Part shown: positions 16,928 through 26,899 of the stretch, piece by piece
How positions within the stretch are numbered: position 1 is the first letter of the stretch
Layout of the letters: every line of letters starts with the position of its first letter
Assembly: GCA_031269735.1 (NCBI GenBank)
Contig: JAISYS010000015.1
Coordinates: 1 to 38,841, forward strand
Direction: 5' to 3'
Length of the DNA: 38,841 nucleotides
DNA from: Candidatus Endomicrobiellum cubanum
GTDB lineage: Bacteria > Elusimicrobiota > Endomicrobiia > Endomicrobiales > Endomicrobiaceae
Notes under the pieces: model-generated
What the model saw: the letters and a program-made list of their open reading frames with translations, nothing else
The model's database searches: none
What the model was told of the DNA's origin: nothing
Made by a program: the position numbers and the translations under genes

Positions 16928-18065
16928 GCTCTACCCCTATTGCAAGCTCAAGATTATAATAGCTTTTATTTAAATTGCGAATTAGTTCTATATCACTTTC
17001 ATTATATTTCCCATTTTTTTCTAAAAGTTTTGCATTTATTACTTGATCTTTAAAAAAGCTATACTCTAAAAATGTTTGCATAATTTCAAGCTTAATATCA
17101 TTTTCTAGTTTTGCTCTTTTTATTATAGATTCTCTATACTTTATTTTTCCTTGTTTAATTCTTGCAAAAATACTTCCTCCATCAAAAATAGGCATATTGA
17201 CGTTAACTGTACAATACCAGTTAGTATCATCCCCAACTATTTTATCACCTACCCACTCTTGAGCAGCACCAAGCAAAATATTAGGGTATTTTTGCATAGA
17301 CAATAAATTTAATATCAAACTATCTAAATTCTGTTGTTCTTGTGTAGCTTTAAACTCTGATTTAAACTCATATGCAAGTAGCAAGCATTTCCCTAAATCA
17401 ATTTCTTTCATTTTTGGGATAAAATCACCTGCTATTAAAACAATTGTATTTAAATCCAAGCCTATAGCATTTAACAAATTTAAAATTTCTTGATTATATC
17501 TTAAAACTTCTAAGTTTTGTTTATTCTTTAAAATTGTATTATTTGATATTTTAGATTGTGCACTATAAAAGTCTATTAACGCTCTATGGTATAAACACTC
17601 ATTAAATATCAACTTAATATTATTTATTACCCTTGAGTTAATAATATTTTCTTCTGCTTTAACTTTGTTAAGATTTACATGAGAAAGTTTATTAGTTGCC
17701 CTTATAATACCACCTGTATACACACTCTGCCAAATAGATAATTGTGTAGAATAATACAAGTCCTTTTTGCCCTCCGGAAGATATATTAACTTTTGAGAAT
17801 TTTCTCCAGAAATCAAAATAGGTTTGGTATTGTTAAACCTCGATAGATTTAAGTTAACACCTACAACTGGAAAATACAATGAGAAAGCTTCTCTCGCTCT
17901 CTGTTTAGCATATTCTAAATTCTGAACACATTCTAATATGTCTGGATTTATACTAAGCGCAGCTTGAATACTTGACCTTTCAGTTAAGATACGTTCATAG
18001 TTTTTAGCAAACAAAGTAGTTACTACTAAAAAAAACAAAACAAACATTAATGTAATTTTTTTCAT
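16914..18065 (-). CDS. TolC-like outer membrane factor, short form
   Basis: The protein has a cleavable signal peptide (1-20, ending LFAKN) and two related halves typical of outer membrane efflux channels. Each half has a strand-forming region (for example LYYSTQLSIWQSVYTGG and WYCTVNVNMPIFDGGS) followed by a helical hairpin. At 383 residues it is clearly shorter than the usual 430-480. The missing part is in the helices: each hairpin from the helix start to the closing AIG motif is only about 53-54 residues against roughly 80-85 in typical members, in both halves. It overlaps argH by four bases at its start and the lipase at its end. No membrane-fusion or pump gene is adjacent, so its partner is unknown. 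Confidence 0.85.
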   Translation of the reverse strand: MKKITLMFVLFFLVVTTLFAKNYERILTERSSIQAALSINPDILECVQNLEYAKQRAREAFSLYFPVVGVNLNLSRFNNTKPILISGENSQKLIYLPEGKKDLYYSTQLSIWQSVYTGGIIRATNKLSHVNLNKVKAEENIINSRVINNIKLIFNECLYHRALIDFYSAQSKISNNTILKNKQNLEVLRYNQEILNLLNAIGLDLNTIVLIAGDFIPKMKEIDLGKCLLLAYEFKSEFKATQEQQNLDSLILNLLSMQKYPNILLGAAQEWVGDKIVGDDTNWYCTVNVNMPIFDGGSIFARIKQGKIKYRESIIKRAKLENDIKLEIMQTFLEYSFFKDQVINAKLLEKNGKYNESDIELIRNLNKSYYNLELAIGVELDSY

Positions 18066-19390
18066 TTTAAAGTTCTTTTAATATTTTGTATTTGCAAAGT
18101 AATAGATTTTTTAGATGTTGCTCCATAAGAAGTTTTCATATTAGCAATATTGCCAGCATCTAAATACTCAAAGATATCTTGCCTAAATAGACAAGAAAAT
18201 TTATTGTATTCTTCAAAAGAAAGATTGTTCAATGTTTTGTTATTTTTCTGACAATATAAAACTATATTTTTTACTATGCCATGGGCAGTTCTAAATGGCA
18301 TACCTTGCTTTGTAAGGTAATCTGCAATTTCAGTTGCAGCTATAAACCCTTTTTCTGTACTTTTCCGAGTGTTTTCCTTTACAAATTTTAGACTCTCTAC
18401 CATTTCAACAATAACTTCTAAGGATATTCTCATGCTATCAAATGCGTCAAAAACAGGAGATTTATCTTCTTGTAGATCTCTATTATATGCTAAAGGAAGT
18501 GACTTGACAACAGTAAGAAGCGCTATTAAATCCCCAAAAACTCTTCCTGATTTTCCTCTTATAACTTCTGCACAATCTGGGTTTCTCTTTTGAGGCATTA
18601 TAGATGACCCGGATGTAAACTTATCATCCAAAGTTATATAAGCAAACTCTGGATTCATCCATAAAATTATCTCTTCGCAGAATCTAGTCAAATGTAATGC
18701 TATCATAGACATACAAAAAACAAATTCTATAGCAAAATCTCTATCTGAAACAGCATCTAAAGAGTTTTCAGTAACGCTTTCAAAACCGAGAAGTTTTGCT
18801 GTAAAATTTCTATCTATAGGAAAAGATGTCCCAGCTAAAGCAGCACTTCCCAAAGGTAAAACATTTGTTCTTTTATAGCAATCCAATAATCTTTGTTTAT
18901 CTCTATCCAGCATCCAAGCATACGCCAAAAGATAGTGAGCTGCCAAAATAGGCTGAGCTGGCTGTAAATGAGTAAAACCTGGCATTACAACATCTATATT
19001 TTCTTCTGCTTTTCTTACTAATATTTTTTGAAATTTGTTAATAATACTTTCTATTGTATTTATTTCTTGTTTTACATACATCCTTAAATCCGTAGCAACT
19101 TGGTCATTTCTGCTTCTTGCAGTATGCATTCTGCCACCAACTTCACCAATTCTACGTATTAACTCCTTTTCAAGCGCGTAATGAATATCCTCTTCCTCTG
19201 GTAAAGACCAACCTGTTTGCAAGTCTTTTAAGATAGAATTTAATCCAAAAATTATTTTATCCCCATCATTTGTATTTATAATGCTGGTTTCCATCAACAT
19301 TTTTGTATGTGCTATAGAAGCAATAATATCAACCTCTCCTAATCTTTTATCAAAAGAAAAAGAGCCTATAAATTGTTCAAAATTTTGCAT
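18062..19390 (-). CDS. argH: Argininosuccinate lyase
   Basis: ArgH cleaves argininosuccinate to arginine and fumarate, the last step of arginine synthesis. The family signature GSSIMPQKRNPD is at 261-272, and MHTARSRNDQ at 88-97 and TSFPIDR at 188-194 are further conserved parts. The N-terminus is short: the usual opening WGGRF is missing and the protein begins at the next conserved segment (SFSFDKRL). ATG 19390 has AGGAG six bases upstream, so I keep it. An inverted repeat (arms GCTATAATT/AATTATAGC) lies just ahead of the ribosome-binding site. It sits after tamB and before a TolC-like gene; no other arginine gene is present here. Confidence 0.95.
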   Translation of the reverse strand: MQNFEQFIGSFSFDKRLGEVDIIASIAHTKMLMETSIINTNDGDKIIFGLNSILKDLQTGWSLPEEEDIHYALEKELIRRIGEVGGRMHTARSRNDQVATDLRMYVKQEINTIESIINKFQKILVRKAEENIDVVMPGFTHLQPAQPILAAHYLLAYAWMLDRDKQRLLDCYKRTNVLPLGSAALAGTSFPIDRNFTAKLLGFESVTENSLDAVSDRDFAIEFVFCMSMIALHLTRFCEEIILWMNPEFAYITLDDKFTSGSSIMPQKRNPDCAEVIRGKSGRVFGDLIALLTVVKSLPLAYNRDLQEDKSPVFDAFDSMRISLEVIVEMVESLKFVKENTRKSTEKGFIAATEIADYLTKQGMPFRTAHGIVKNIVLYCQKNNKTLNNLSFEEYNKFSCLFRQDIFEYLDAGNIANMKTSYGATSKKSITLQIQNIKRTLK

Positions 19391-19403
19391 CTTATCTCCT
19401 GTA

Positions 19404-19430
19404 GCTATAATTTATCATCATAATTATAGC
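19404..19430. promoter_or_regulatory. Inverted repeat ahead of argH
   Basis: Two perfect nine-base arms, GCTATAATT (19404-19412) and AATTATAGC (19422-19430), are separated by nine bases. The repeat fills most of the 49-base gap between the tamB stop and argH and ends a few bases before the argH ribosome-binding site. It could form an RNA hairpin that affects argH translation, or be an operator. There is no U-run after it in the direction of transcription, so it is not a classical terminator. Confidence 0.45.
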
Positions 19431-19439
19431 AAACTAAAT

Positions 19440-22400
19440 TTATTTATTATGTTTTTTAGAAGAAGCACCAAATTTTATTTGATGCTGAACCATAACGCTT
19501 TTATCTGCTTGATAATAATCGTCTTTATTCTCCAAACCATAATCACCACTTATATATAAATTATCAGTAAGCTTATAAAGTATCTCTAAAGAATGTTTTA
19601 AGTTTATCTTTTGGTTAAATTCATCAAAAGTTATTGAATAGCCTAAAAGTGCTTGATTTGTAATATTTTTTTCTAAAGAATACTTAGTACCTAGCATTAA
19701 ATTTGTTAATGTTGCTTTAGACTTATTGTCATTTATATCTAATGATTTAGTATCTGTATATGAAACTTTAAAGTTGTCAATTAGTCCTGTTTTTCTAAGC
19801 ATCCCTTTTGCAAAAGGAATAGCAGCTGTTTGATTAAGTAGATGAACTATTTGCTGTCCTAAAATGTATGAAACTTCCAATGATGCATCTTGGTTTGTAT
19901 CTAATCCTAATATTTTTTGAAAATCAATATTAGTATTATCTTTAGAAACCAACTTAACAGAACCAGGTTGGGATAAACCAGAAAGTTCACGTCTATCTAC
20001 AACTAATCTTATTGTATCAGAAGGCTCTCCAGTCGTTGACGGTAAAGAAGTCTCACATGTAAGAGTTAAATATATACTTTTGTCATTTAATATTTCTAAT
20101 TTTGCATTTGAAATATTAAATGACATACCTAAATAATCAATAGTGCCACGAGAACTGTCAATTATACCCTCTGCTTTAAGATTTTTAGGATATCCTTCTA
20201 AATGTAGTGTCCCATTTATTAAAGCAGAAACATAAGAATTTTCAAATCTTGTATTTTTTGTAGTAATAAAATCTAAATTGATATACGTAGAATCAGGAAA
20301 TATTGACTCTTTATTATTTTCAGAAATTCCAGGATAAGTAAACCTTGTATTCTCTAAAATTATCTTCCCAGAAATTCTTAGGCTTGTAGGATTACCTTCT
20401 ATTTTTATATCAAAACTAGGCTCTCCAAAAGAATAATCCTTTAGAAAATATTTTGAACCAATAAAACTAGTTAAAGGTAATTGTGGAATTTTTATAGGTA
20501 TTCCTTTTTGAGTCGTAATAAATCTTATATCAAAATAATCTACATTAAAATTTTTTAACTTTATATTTCCATAAACATTAAGCTTACCAGAACCAGATTT
20601 TAAATTAAAATTATCAATACTAAGCAAATTATCAACAAGTGTTATATCAACATACATATTTTTAACTTTATTTAAATATTCTTTTAATTCAAAAGACGCT
20701 CCGCTTATAGAAAGCTTAGCATTAGAATTAATTTTATCTAGACTCCCCGTAAAAGATCCTTTCAAAAACATTTTCCCTGAAAAAGGTCTAATAAAATCCA
20801 AAGACATATACTTTAAAATATTTAACTTGTAATCATTTATCTCATAAAAAATATTTACCGAACTTTGTTTATCAGTAAGATCTCTTTTTAGATAAAAAGG
20901 GAAATCTCCGTTTATAGATACTTGAAGTTCATTCCGTTTAAAAATATTAGCTTTATTTATGTAAACCCTATTATTTTCTAAATTAAGCATTACATTTAAG
21001 TTATCATATGGAGCTCCAATAAAAAAGCCATTTTTCGAATCTATTTGTAAGCTTCCTTTCGGTTTTTTTATATCTCCTAACAAATTTAAATTTATATTTG
21101 ATTTACCAAATACTAAATCTCTCAAATTAAAAATATCTGTTAAAATTTTTGATTCCAGATTTGTACTTGCAAGACTTAAATTTATAAAATCTTTTGAGAT
21201 ATCAGTAGACAAATTGAAAGATGCATCATTCCTTAAGATATTTAATTTTCTAATAGATAAAACATCTCCAAATATAGCTAAAGCAGAAATTTTTAAAGCA
21301 TCTTTTTTATCATCATGCTGCTGGTATAATTCTAGTGTTTTATTTTTTATATGATAATTTAACTTCAAAGAGTCTAACTTATATTTACTTATCCAAAAGT
21401 TATTTAAATTAGCAGAACCTGTATATTTATAACTATTCTCATCTTTTACCATCCTCCCTAAAAGATTAATGCTTCCTAAAAAATCAAAAATACCCGTCCT
21501 AACATTAACTAAAAACAAATCTAACCCGTAAGTTTTATCTTTAAGGTTAAAAAAGCCCTTATCTGCTTTTACCTGACTATCAGAAATATTGCAACTAGCG
21601 CTACTTAAATAAATATTTGAATTTTTTATTTCAAAATTACATTTAACATCGTTTAATTTGAATTTTTTTATATAAGCAGTTTTAGAATGTAAAAACAGTT
21701 TGGAATCCAACTTGTTGTCTTTTATAAAAATATTGCCTGTACCAGTAAAATTAATATTTAAAGGTGTCCTAAAACCAACAAAAGCATTAATAATTTTTTC
21801 ATCTAAATTATTAACTCCTACATCTATACTACCATTGTTTGTATAACTTCCACTTAAACTTATATTTGTTTTATTTGATAGCAACTTTACCTTATCGAGT
21901 ATTAAAACTTTATCTTTTAATTTTATTTCAGAAAATAAAGAAAATGGCAAAGTAAAATATCTACCATTTGTAACACTTGCACAAAAGCTTATTTCAGGAT
22001 TAGATAAATTGCCTGATATATCTACCAAAAAAGTTAAAAAACCAGAAAATCTTTTATACAGACCTTTAATATCTAAATTTTTACATTCTAGGTTGACACG
22101 CACTTTATTTTCTTTAAAATTGATAAGTCCAGTAGCACCTATATCTTGGCTCGACTTTAAGTTATAAATCTTTATTTCTTTATTTGACATTTTTATTTCA
22201 GCAGAAATATCATCTAAATTAGCTCCAGAAAAATTTATACTGGAAATTTTCAATAAACCATTCATAACTTTTTTTTCATCTAAAAAGCCTTTAAATTCTG
22301 CATATGATGTCAAATTTACAAAACTTATTTTAAAATTCTTTATACTTGCCACAAGAAAAGATTCTATTTGTTTACTAAAACCTAAAATAGCCCTTATATC

Positions 22401-24029
22401 AAACAACTCTTTATCAGAATAATCAACCATTTTACAGTGTTCTACATTAAATTCATTTGAGTTTATATTCCCTTTCACATCAAATTTTTTGAAATTATTA
22501 CCATATAAATAACCATCAAAAATCTTTAAGTTAAATTCCAAAAATGCATTTTTCTGGTACTTAATACGCCCTGTGGCAATACCAGAAAATTTATCTAAAT
22601 CATAACCTAAAATATCAAATAGTTTAAAAGTATCTATTTTTATAAATTTAAAATCTGAAGAAAGAATATCTCCTTTTTCAACAACAGTATTAAATAAAAG
22701 AGTCTCATTTACATTAGAAAAATTAAATACATAAATATCATTATTTCTTGTAATAGTGCCTATAACTTTTTTATTATTTGACAAATCATATAAAGAAAAA
22801 TCAATTTGACCAGCAACTTCATCAATTTGACCATAAAAATTGATTATTCCATATACTTTTTTACCTAAAAAATCTTTTAGAGGTAAATCTAGCAATCTTA
22901 CATTTTTTATGTTAGTTTTAATTGTTCCTTTTTTAATATTACCAATAACACTGCCAAGTTCTTTACCGTTTACTATTATCCTTTTCTCGTAACTTCCATC
23001 TTTAGAAACCACAAGATCAACTTTCTTGTTTTCTCCATATATACAACACCCTATATAATTATCTTTTTCATTTTTTGTTATATTAAAATCAAAATTACCA
23101 TTTCCTAAATTAAAAATAGATAAATTTTTAATACTTAAATTAATTTTTTCAACATTATCTTTTAGGATAATTTTTGAATTAACATCCCCAATTACATTTT
23201 TATTTATTTTTGATAAAGATAAATAAGACTCTATGTTAAAATTTTTATTTTTTAAATAAAATTTAAAATTACCGGACGCTCCTGATATATTTAAACTTAC
23301 AATATCAGAATTTTTAGAAATAACTCCTTCAAAAGATCTAAAGTTTAACCCTTTATACTTTAACTTTGTAACTTTAATATTTTGATACAAGTTTAAATCT
23401 GAATCAAAAGTTCCGTCAAAAATAATATCTGCAACAATTTTATTTTTTGAAATTATAGTTGTTAAAGTGTTAAACTCTTTCTCATTTTTTCGTTCTAGCT
23501 TAGAATTAATATCAAAAATAAACCCATTTATATCTAAAGCAGCAATAAAGTTAATATCACCCTTATCGAACTTTAAAGAAATATTTTTGAAATTTACGTT
23601 TTCATATTTATTTTTCAACAAAATTTCATCTACTGAAATATCAAAATTAAAACTACCTGAATCAATGTGTAAAGGTTTATTAATACTCTTACCTTTTATT
23701 GTAGAGTTCTCTTTATTTAACATAATCTCTACATTTGATACTTTAACTTTTCTAATAGCTTTTATTGGGGTTTTAATGTTACAGATAAGCTTAATAGGTC
23801 GAAAATCAAAAGAAATTTTTTTAACTAAAAAGGTATCTTTTACTTTTAAATTAGTAAAAGTTAATGAAATTGGTGAAATATAAAATTTTTCAAAGTCTAT
23901 TTCTTTTTCTACTTTAGATGATAAGTATTTTTTTATACTGGGAGCAAATAAAGGTGCTCTTAGAAAATAAACAATAACAATGATAATTAAAAGAATGATT
24001 ATATATTTTGTATATTTAAAAAGAGTCAT
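19440..24029 (-). CDS. tamB: TamB-like translocation and assembly / lipid-transport protein
   Basis: The 1529-residue protein has an N-terminal transmembrane helix (about 8-26) and then a very long chain of β-strand repeats of the AsmA/TamB kind, ending in a C-terminal TamB (DUF490) domain from about residue 1150. Such proteins span the periplasm as a hydrophobic groove and serve phospholipid delivery to, or protein assembly in, the outer membrane. The frame is uninterrupted across 4.6 kb, strong evidence that it is maintained. ATG 24029 is preceded by AAGG. The usual partner TamA, or another BamA-family protein, is not in the window. Context with lolC, lolD and a TolC-like channel makes this an outer-membrane biogenesis stretch. 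Repeat divergence means domain borders are approximate. Confidence 0.9.
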   Translation of the reverse strand: MTLFKYTKYIIILLIIIVIVYFLRAPLFAPSIKKYLSSKVEKEIDFEKFYISPISLTFTNLKVKDTFLVKKISFDFRPIKLICNIKTPIKAIRKVKVSNVEIMLNKENSTIKGKSINKPLHIDSGSFNFDISVDEILLKNKYENVNFKNISLKFDKGDINFIAALDINGFIFDINSKLERKNEKEFNTLTTIISKNKIVADIIFDGTFDSDLNLYQNIKVTKLKYKGLNFRSFEGVISKNSDIVSLNISGASGNFKFYLKNKNFNIESYLSLSKINKNVIGDVNSKIILKDNVEKINLSIKNLSIFNLGNGNFDFNITKNEKDNYIGCCIYGENKKVDLVVSKDGSYEKRIIVNGKELGSVIGNIKKGTIKTNIKNVRLLDLPLKDFLGKKVYGIINFYGQIDEVAGQIDFSLYDLSNNKKVIGTITRNNDIYVFNFSNVNETLLFNTVVEKGDILSSDFKFIKIDTFKLFDILGYDLDKFSGIATGRIKYQKNAFLEFNLKIFDGYLYGNNFKKFDVKGNINSNEFNVEHCKMVDYSDKELFDIRAILGFSKQIESFLVASIKNFKISFVNLTSYAEFKGFLDEKKVMNGLLKISSINFSGANLDDISAEIKMSNKEIKIYNLKSSQDIGATGLINFKENKVRVNLECKNLDIKGLYKRFSGFLTFLVDISGNLSNPEISFCASVTNGRYFTLPFSLFSEIKLKDKVLILDKVKLLSNKTNISLSGSYTNNGSIDVGVNNLDEKIINAFVGFRTPLNINFTGTGNIFIKDNKLDSKLFLHSKTAYIKKFKLNDVKCNFEIKNSNIYLSSASCNISDSQVKADKGFFNLKDKTYGLDLFLVNVRTGIFDFLGSINLLGRMVKDENSYKYTGSANLNNFWISKYKLDSLKLNYHIKNKTLELYQQHDDKKDALKISALAIFGDVLSIRKLNILRNDASFNLSTDISKDFINLSLASTNLESKILTDIFNLRDLVFGKSNINLNLLGDIKKPKGSLQIDSKNGFFIGAPYDNLNVMLNLENNRVYINKANIFKRNELQVSINGDFPFYLKRDLTDKQSSVNIFYEINDYKLNILKYMSLDFIRPFSGKMFLKGSFTGSLDKINSNAKLSISGASFELKEYLNKVKNMYVDITLVDNLLSIDNFNLKSGSGKLNVYGNIKLKNFNVDYFDIRFITTQKGIPIKIPQLPLTSFIGSKYFLKDYSFGEPSFDIKIEGNPTSLRISGKIILENTRFTYPGISENNKESIFPDSTYINLDFITTKNTRFENSYVSALINGTLHLEGYPKNLKAEGIIDSSRGTIDYLGMSFNISNAKLEILNDKSIYLTLTCETSLPSTTGEPSDTIRLVVDRRELSGLSQPGSVKLVSKDNTNIDFQKILGLDTNQDASLEVSYILGQQIVHLLNQTAAIPFAKGMLRKTGLIDNFKVSYTDTKSLDINDNKSKATLTNLMLGTKYSLEKNITNQALLGYSITFDEFNQKINLKHSLEILYKLTDNLYISGDYGLENKDDYYQADKSVMVQHQIKFGASSKKHNK

Positions 24030-24059
24030 ACTTACATACCTTAACTTATAACTAAAAAT

Positions 24060-24935
24060 CTATTTTATAGGTATACCTGTTAACCTAGTAAGACTTTTAA
24101 ATTCTTTTATCAATTTTAATGTTATTTCACCTGGTTTACCAGCTGCAATTTGTCTTGAATCTACATTCACTACAGGCATAACTTCAGCAGCAGTACCTGT
24201 CAAAAAACATTCGTCTGCAGTGTAAACATCATAAAGAGTAATACGCTCTTGTTTGACAGGGATTTTTAACTTGTTTTTTGCAAGCTCTATAATTGCCTCT
24301 CTACTAATTCCTATTAATGCACCTTCTGAACTTGGAGGGGTTAACAGATTATCATTTTTTACAATAAAAATATTGTCCCCTGTACATTCAGCAATATAAC
24401 CTTGTGAATTTAACATTATAGCTTCCACGGCACCGCTTCTTGTAGCCTGCATTTTTGCTAAAATATTATTTAAATAATTTAATGATTTTATATTTGGACT
24501 TAGAGAGTCTTGCGTTACTCTTCTTGTAGCCACTGTAACAACTTCAATGCCTTTTTCATATAGTTCTTTTGGATACAAAGAAATGTTATCAGTTACTATA
24601 ATTATAGAAGGTAAGGTGGTACACTTGTTAGGGTCCAGCCCCAAATCACCACAACCTCTTGTAATAATAAGTCTAATATAAGCGTCAGAAAGTTTGTTTA
24701 CTAAAAGAGTTTTAATAACAGCTTTCTCCATTTCTTTTTGTGTTATAGGAATAGTCAAATTAATGGCTTTTGCAGATGACCATAATCTTTCAAGGTGCTC
24801 TTTAAGTCTAAAAACTCTATTATTGTAAGCCCTTATACCTTCAAAAATTCCATCTCCATATAATAAACCGTGGTCAAAAACTGAAATTTTAGCCTCTTCT
24901 TTTTTTACAAATTCTCCATCAAGATAAACTTTCAT
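24060..24935 (-). CDS. ilvE: Branched-chain amino acid aminotransferase
   Basis: IlvE transfers amino groups between glutamate and the keto-acids of Leu, Ile and Val. It is a fold-type IV PLP enzyme: [10 protein letters not shown] at 26-35, the PLP lysine K150 in NIKSLNYL, and GDNIF/GTAAEV motifs in the C-terminal half are visible. Length (291) is normal. ATG 24935 has GGGGAG eight bases upstream. A perfect inverted repeat (GGTTTC/GAAACC, 24953-24968) sits directly before this site. D-amino acid aminotransferase and aminodeoxychorismate lyase are related alternatives; the EGIR motif and GTAAEV fit IlvE better. Confidence 0.93.
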   Translation of the reverse strand: MKVYLDGEFVKKEEAKISVFDHGLLYGDGIFEGIRAYNNRVFRLKEHLERLWSSAKAINLTIPITQKEMEKAVIKTLLVNKLSDAYIRLIITRGCGDLGLDPNKCTTLPSIIIVTDNISLYPKELYEKGIEVVTVATRRVTQDSLSPNIKSLNYLNNILAKMQATRSGAVEAIMLNSQGYIAECTGDNIFIVKNDNLLTPPSSEGALIGISREAIIELAKNKLKIPVKQERITLYDVYTADECFLTGTAAEVMPVVNVDSRQIAAGKPGEITLKLIKEFKSLTRLTGIPIK

Positions 24936-24952
24936 CTTAAAACTCCCCTATT

Positions 24953-24968
24953 GGTTTCTCTAGAAACC
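24953..24968. repeat. Short perfect inverted repeat ahead of ilvE
   Basis: GGTTTCTCTAGAAACC has arms GGTTTC and GAAACC around a four-base loop. It lies in the lolD-ilvE gap, right before the ilvE ribosome-binding site. Closely related sequences occur at 28498-28513, 13654-13667, 35257-35270, 33368-33383 and 2214-2228, nearly all in intergenic gaps, so it looks like one member of a small repeat family. Confidence 0.5.
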
Positions 24969-25000
24969 CTATAACGAATGTCTTCTTTTACAGTTTTACG

Positions 25001-25660
25001 CTATACCATTCTTCCATCAATTATATTTATAACTCTATCAGTCCTACAAGCAAGTTCTTGATTATGCGTTACTAAAACAAGAGTTGCCTGTGAATTTTTA
25101 GAAAAATCAAAAAGTAAATTTTCTATTTCTACACCTATGGTTCTATCTAAATTCCCTGTGGGCTCATCAGCGAAAATTATTTTTGGATTATTTATTAAAG
25201 CTCTTGCTAAAGCTGTCCTCTGTTGCTGTCCACCAGAAAGTTCATTTGGCAAACAATTCACTTTAGAAGTTAATCCAACTTGGTCTAGAATCTCTAATGC
25301 TCTTTTTTCCTTATTTACTTTATCTTTCCATACAGGAATTAAAATATTTTCCAAAACTGTAAAATCTGGTAAAAGATAATGAAACTGAAAAATAAAACCT
25401 ATATTTTTTCTTCTCATATCGCACAGGTCATTATCATCCATTAAAGAACAGTCAATATCATTTATAAATACTTTGCCCGATGTAGGACTATCCATTAAGC
25501 CTACTATATGTATCAATGTACTTTTACCAGCGCCAGAAGGCCCTATTAAAGCTACCTTTTCTCCTGAAGATATATTTAAATTAATATCTTTTAATACTTT
25601 TAGAGTAGGTCCTTTTTCTTGTATATAATCTTTGTTTAAATTCTTAATCTGTATGTTCAT
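25001..25660 (-). CDS. lolD: Lipoprotein-releasing ABC transporter ATPase LolD
   Basis: LolD powers release of outer-membrane lipoproteins from the inner membrane to the periplasmic carrier LolA. The ATPase shows Walker A GPSGAGKST at 40-48, the signature LSGGQQQR at 141-148 and Walker B IIFADEP at 161-167. The FQFHYLLPDFTVLEN segment is very like that of LolD and other MacB-type ATPases. I start it at ATG 25660 (219 residues): GGAT lies about eight bases upstream, while a TTG 15 bases earlier lacks a site. It follows lolC directly; only one permease gene is present, so a LolC homodimer-type (LolFD-like) complex is possible (inference). The gap to ilvE (24936-25000) holds the inverted repeat at 24953. 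Confidence 0.92.
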   Translation of the reverse strand: MNIQIKNLNKDYIQEKGPTLKVLKDINLNISSGEKVALIGPSGAGKSTLIHIVGLMDSPTSGKVFINDIDCSLMDDNDLCDMRRKNIGFIFQFHYLLPDFTVLENILIPVWKDKVNKEKRALEILDQVGLTSKVNCLPNELSGGQQQRTALARALINNPKIIFADEPTGNLDRTIGVEIENLLFDFSKNSQATLVLVTHNQELACRTDRVINIIDGRMV

Positions 25661-25667
25661 TATTTTA

Positions 25668-26894
25668 CTATCCAAATCTTATAGCTTCTAGAGGATCTAA
25701 TTTAGAGACCCTGTATGAAGGATAAATACCTGCCAAAACAGTTATCATAAATGCGCTTAAAGCAACAAATATTACATCTTGCCACATCACGCATACTGGT
25801 AACTTATCTACATAATAAACCGCTTTAGGAAGATTAAATATGTTCAAATACTTTAAAGAAAAACTTATACCCAGACCAAAAATAATACCCAAAAATGTAC
25901 CTATTAAACCTACAGTAATACCTTCGTAAAAAAAAATTTTTGAAATAGAAAACTTACAAAAACCAACAGCAGACATTATTCCTATTTCTTTAGCCTTTTG
26001 CACACTCAAAAGCAAAAGATTAGAAACTATATTAAATGCTGCCACTAAAATTATAAGTCCTAAAATTAAAAACATCATTATTTTTTCTAATCTTAAAGCA
26101 TAAAAAAGATTTTTGTTCATATCTATCCAAGATTTAGCTCTATAAGGATATGTTAAACTTTTTTGTATTAATGACGTTACTTGATCAGTTTTATCTAAAC
26201 TTTTTATATGGACATCTAACCCTGTAACAGCATTCTCTATATCAAACAAATCTTGCCCCTCTTGTAAGTCTATAAAACCTAAAGAAGAATCAAAGTCGTA
26301 AATACCAGATTTAATAACTCCAGCTACTTTAAACTTGTACATTTTTGGCAAACTTGTAAAACTCTCCGGGAACATTAAAACGACATCATCTCCAGAACTC
26401 ACAAAAATATTTCGTGCAAGTTCCTGACCTACTATTATTGAACGTTTTCCTATTGTACTAGAATTAAAATGTACATCTGAAGACACTATTTGCTTTGATA
26501 ACCCAAGAATACTATCTTCTTGCTTATAGTCTATAGCTTTTACTATTATACCTGAATAAGAAGCATTTTGCCCTCTAATAACGCCTTGTTTGTATATAAA
26601 AGGCAACACACTTGTAACAAACTTATTCTTTTTTACTATATTTTCAATACTTTTATAATTTTTAAAAATATCACCATCTACTCTACTAACAACTATATGA
26701 GGTTGAATACCTAAAATCTTATCTTTAATATCCCTTTGAAATCCACTCATAACTGCTAAAGTTATAACCAAAGCTGCAACTCCAAGAGAAGTACCACCAA
26801 TAGCAATTAGAGTAGTAGTAAAAGAAAACAAACTCTTTTTTCTTGCTTTCAAGTATCTTAACGCTATAAAAAGTTCTACAGGTATTACACTCAT
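25668..26894 (-). CDS. lolC: Lipoprotein-releasing ABC transporter permease (LolC/LolE family)
   Basis: The 408-residue protein has the MacB/LolC plan: a first transmembrane helix (about 24-50) after the cytoplasmic opening ELFIALRYLKARKK, a large periplasmic domain (about 51-270), and three further helices (about 275-300, 320-348, 375-397) ending with DPLEAIRFG. The opening and the motif LAVMSGFQ are characteristic of LolC/LolE. It works with LolD, encoded immediately downstream. Because only one permease gene is present, it cannot be assigned to LolC or LolE specifically; a single fused-type LolF is possible. ATG 26894 lies five bases after the lysS stop. Confidence 0.92.
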   Translation of the reverse strand: MSVIPVELFIALRYLKARKKSLFSFTTTLIAIGGTSLGVAALVITLAVMSGFQRDIKDKILGIQPHIVVSRVDGDIFKNYKSIENIVKKNKFVTSVLPFIYKQGVIRGQNASYSGIIVKAIDYKQEDSILGLSKQIVSSDVHFNSSTIGKRSIIVGQELARNIFVSSGDDVVLMFPESFTSLPKMYKFKVAGVIKSGIYDFDSSLGFIDLQEGQDLFDIENAVTGLDVHIKSLDKTDQVTSLIQKSLTYPYRAKSWIDMNKNLFYALRLEKIMMFLILGLIILVAAFNIVSNLLLLSVQKAKEIGIMSAVGFCKFSISKIFFYEGITVGLIGTFLGIIFGLGISFSLKYLNIFNLPKAVYYVDKLPVCVMWQDVIFVALSAFMITVLAGIYPSYRVSKLDPLEAIRFG

Positions 26895-26899
26895 AAAGA

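Noticed and set aside
23467-23883. Plus-strand open frame of 138 codons inside tamB
   Set aside because: It is antisense to an intact 1529-codon gene, with no ribosome-binding site or recognisable motif; long antisense frames are expected in such low-complexity AT-rich DNA.
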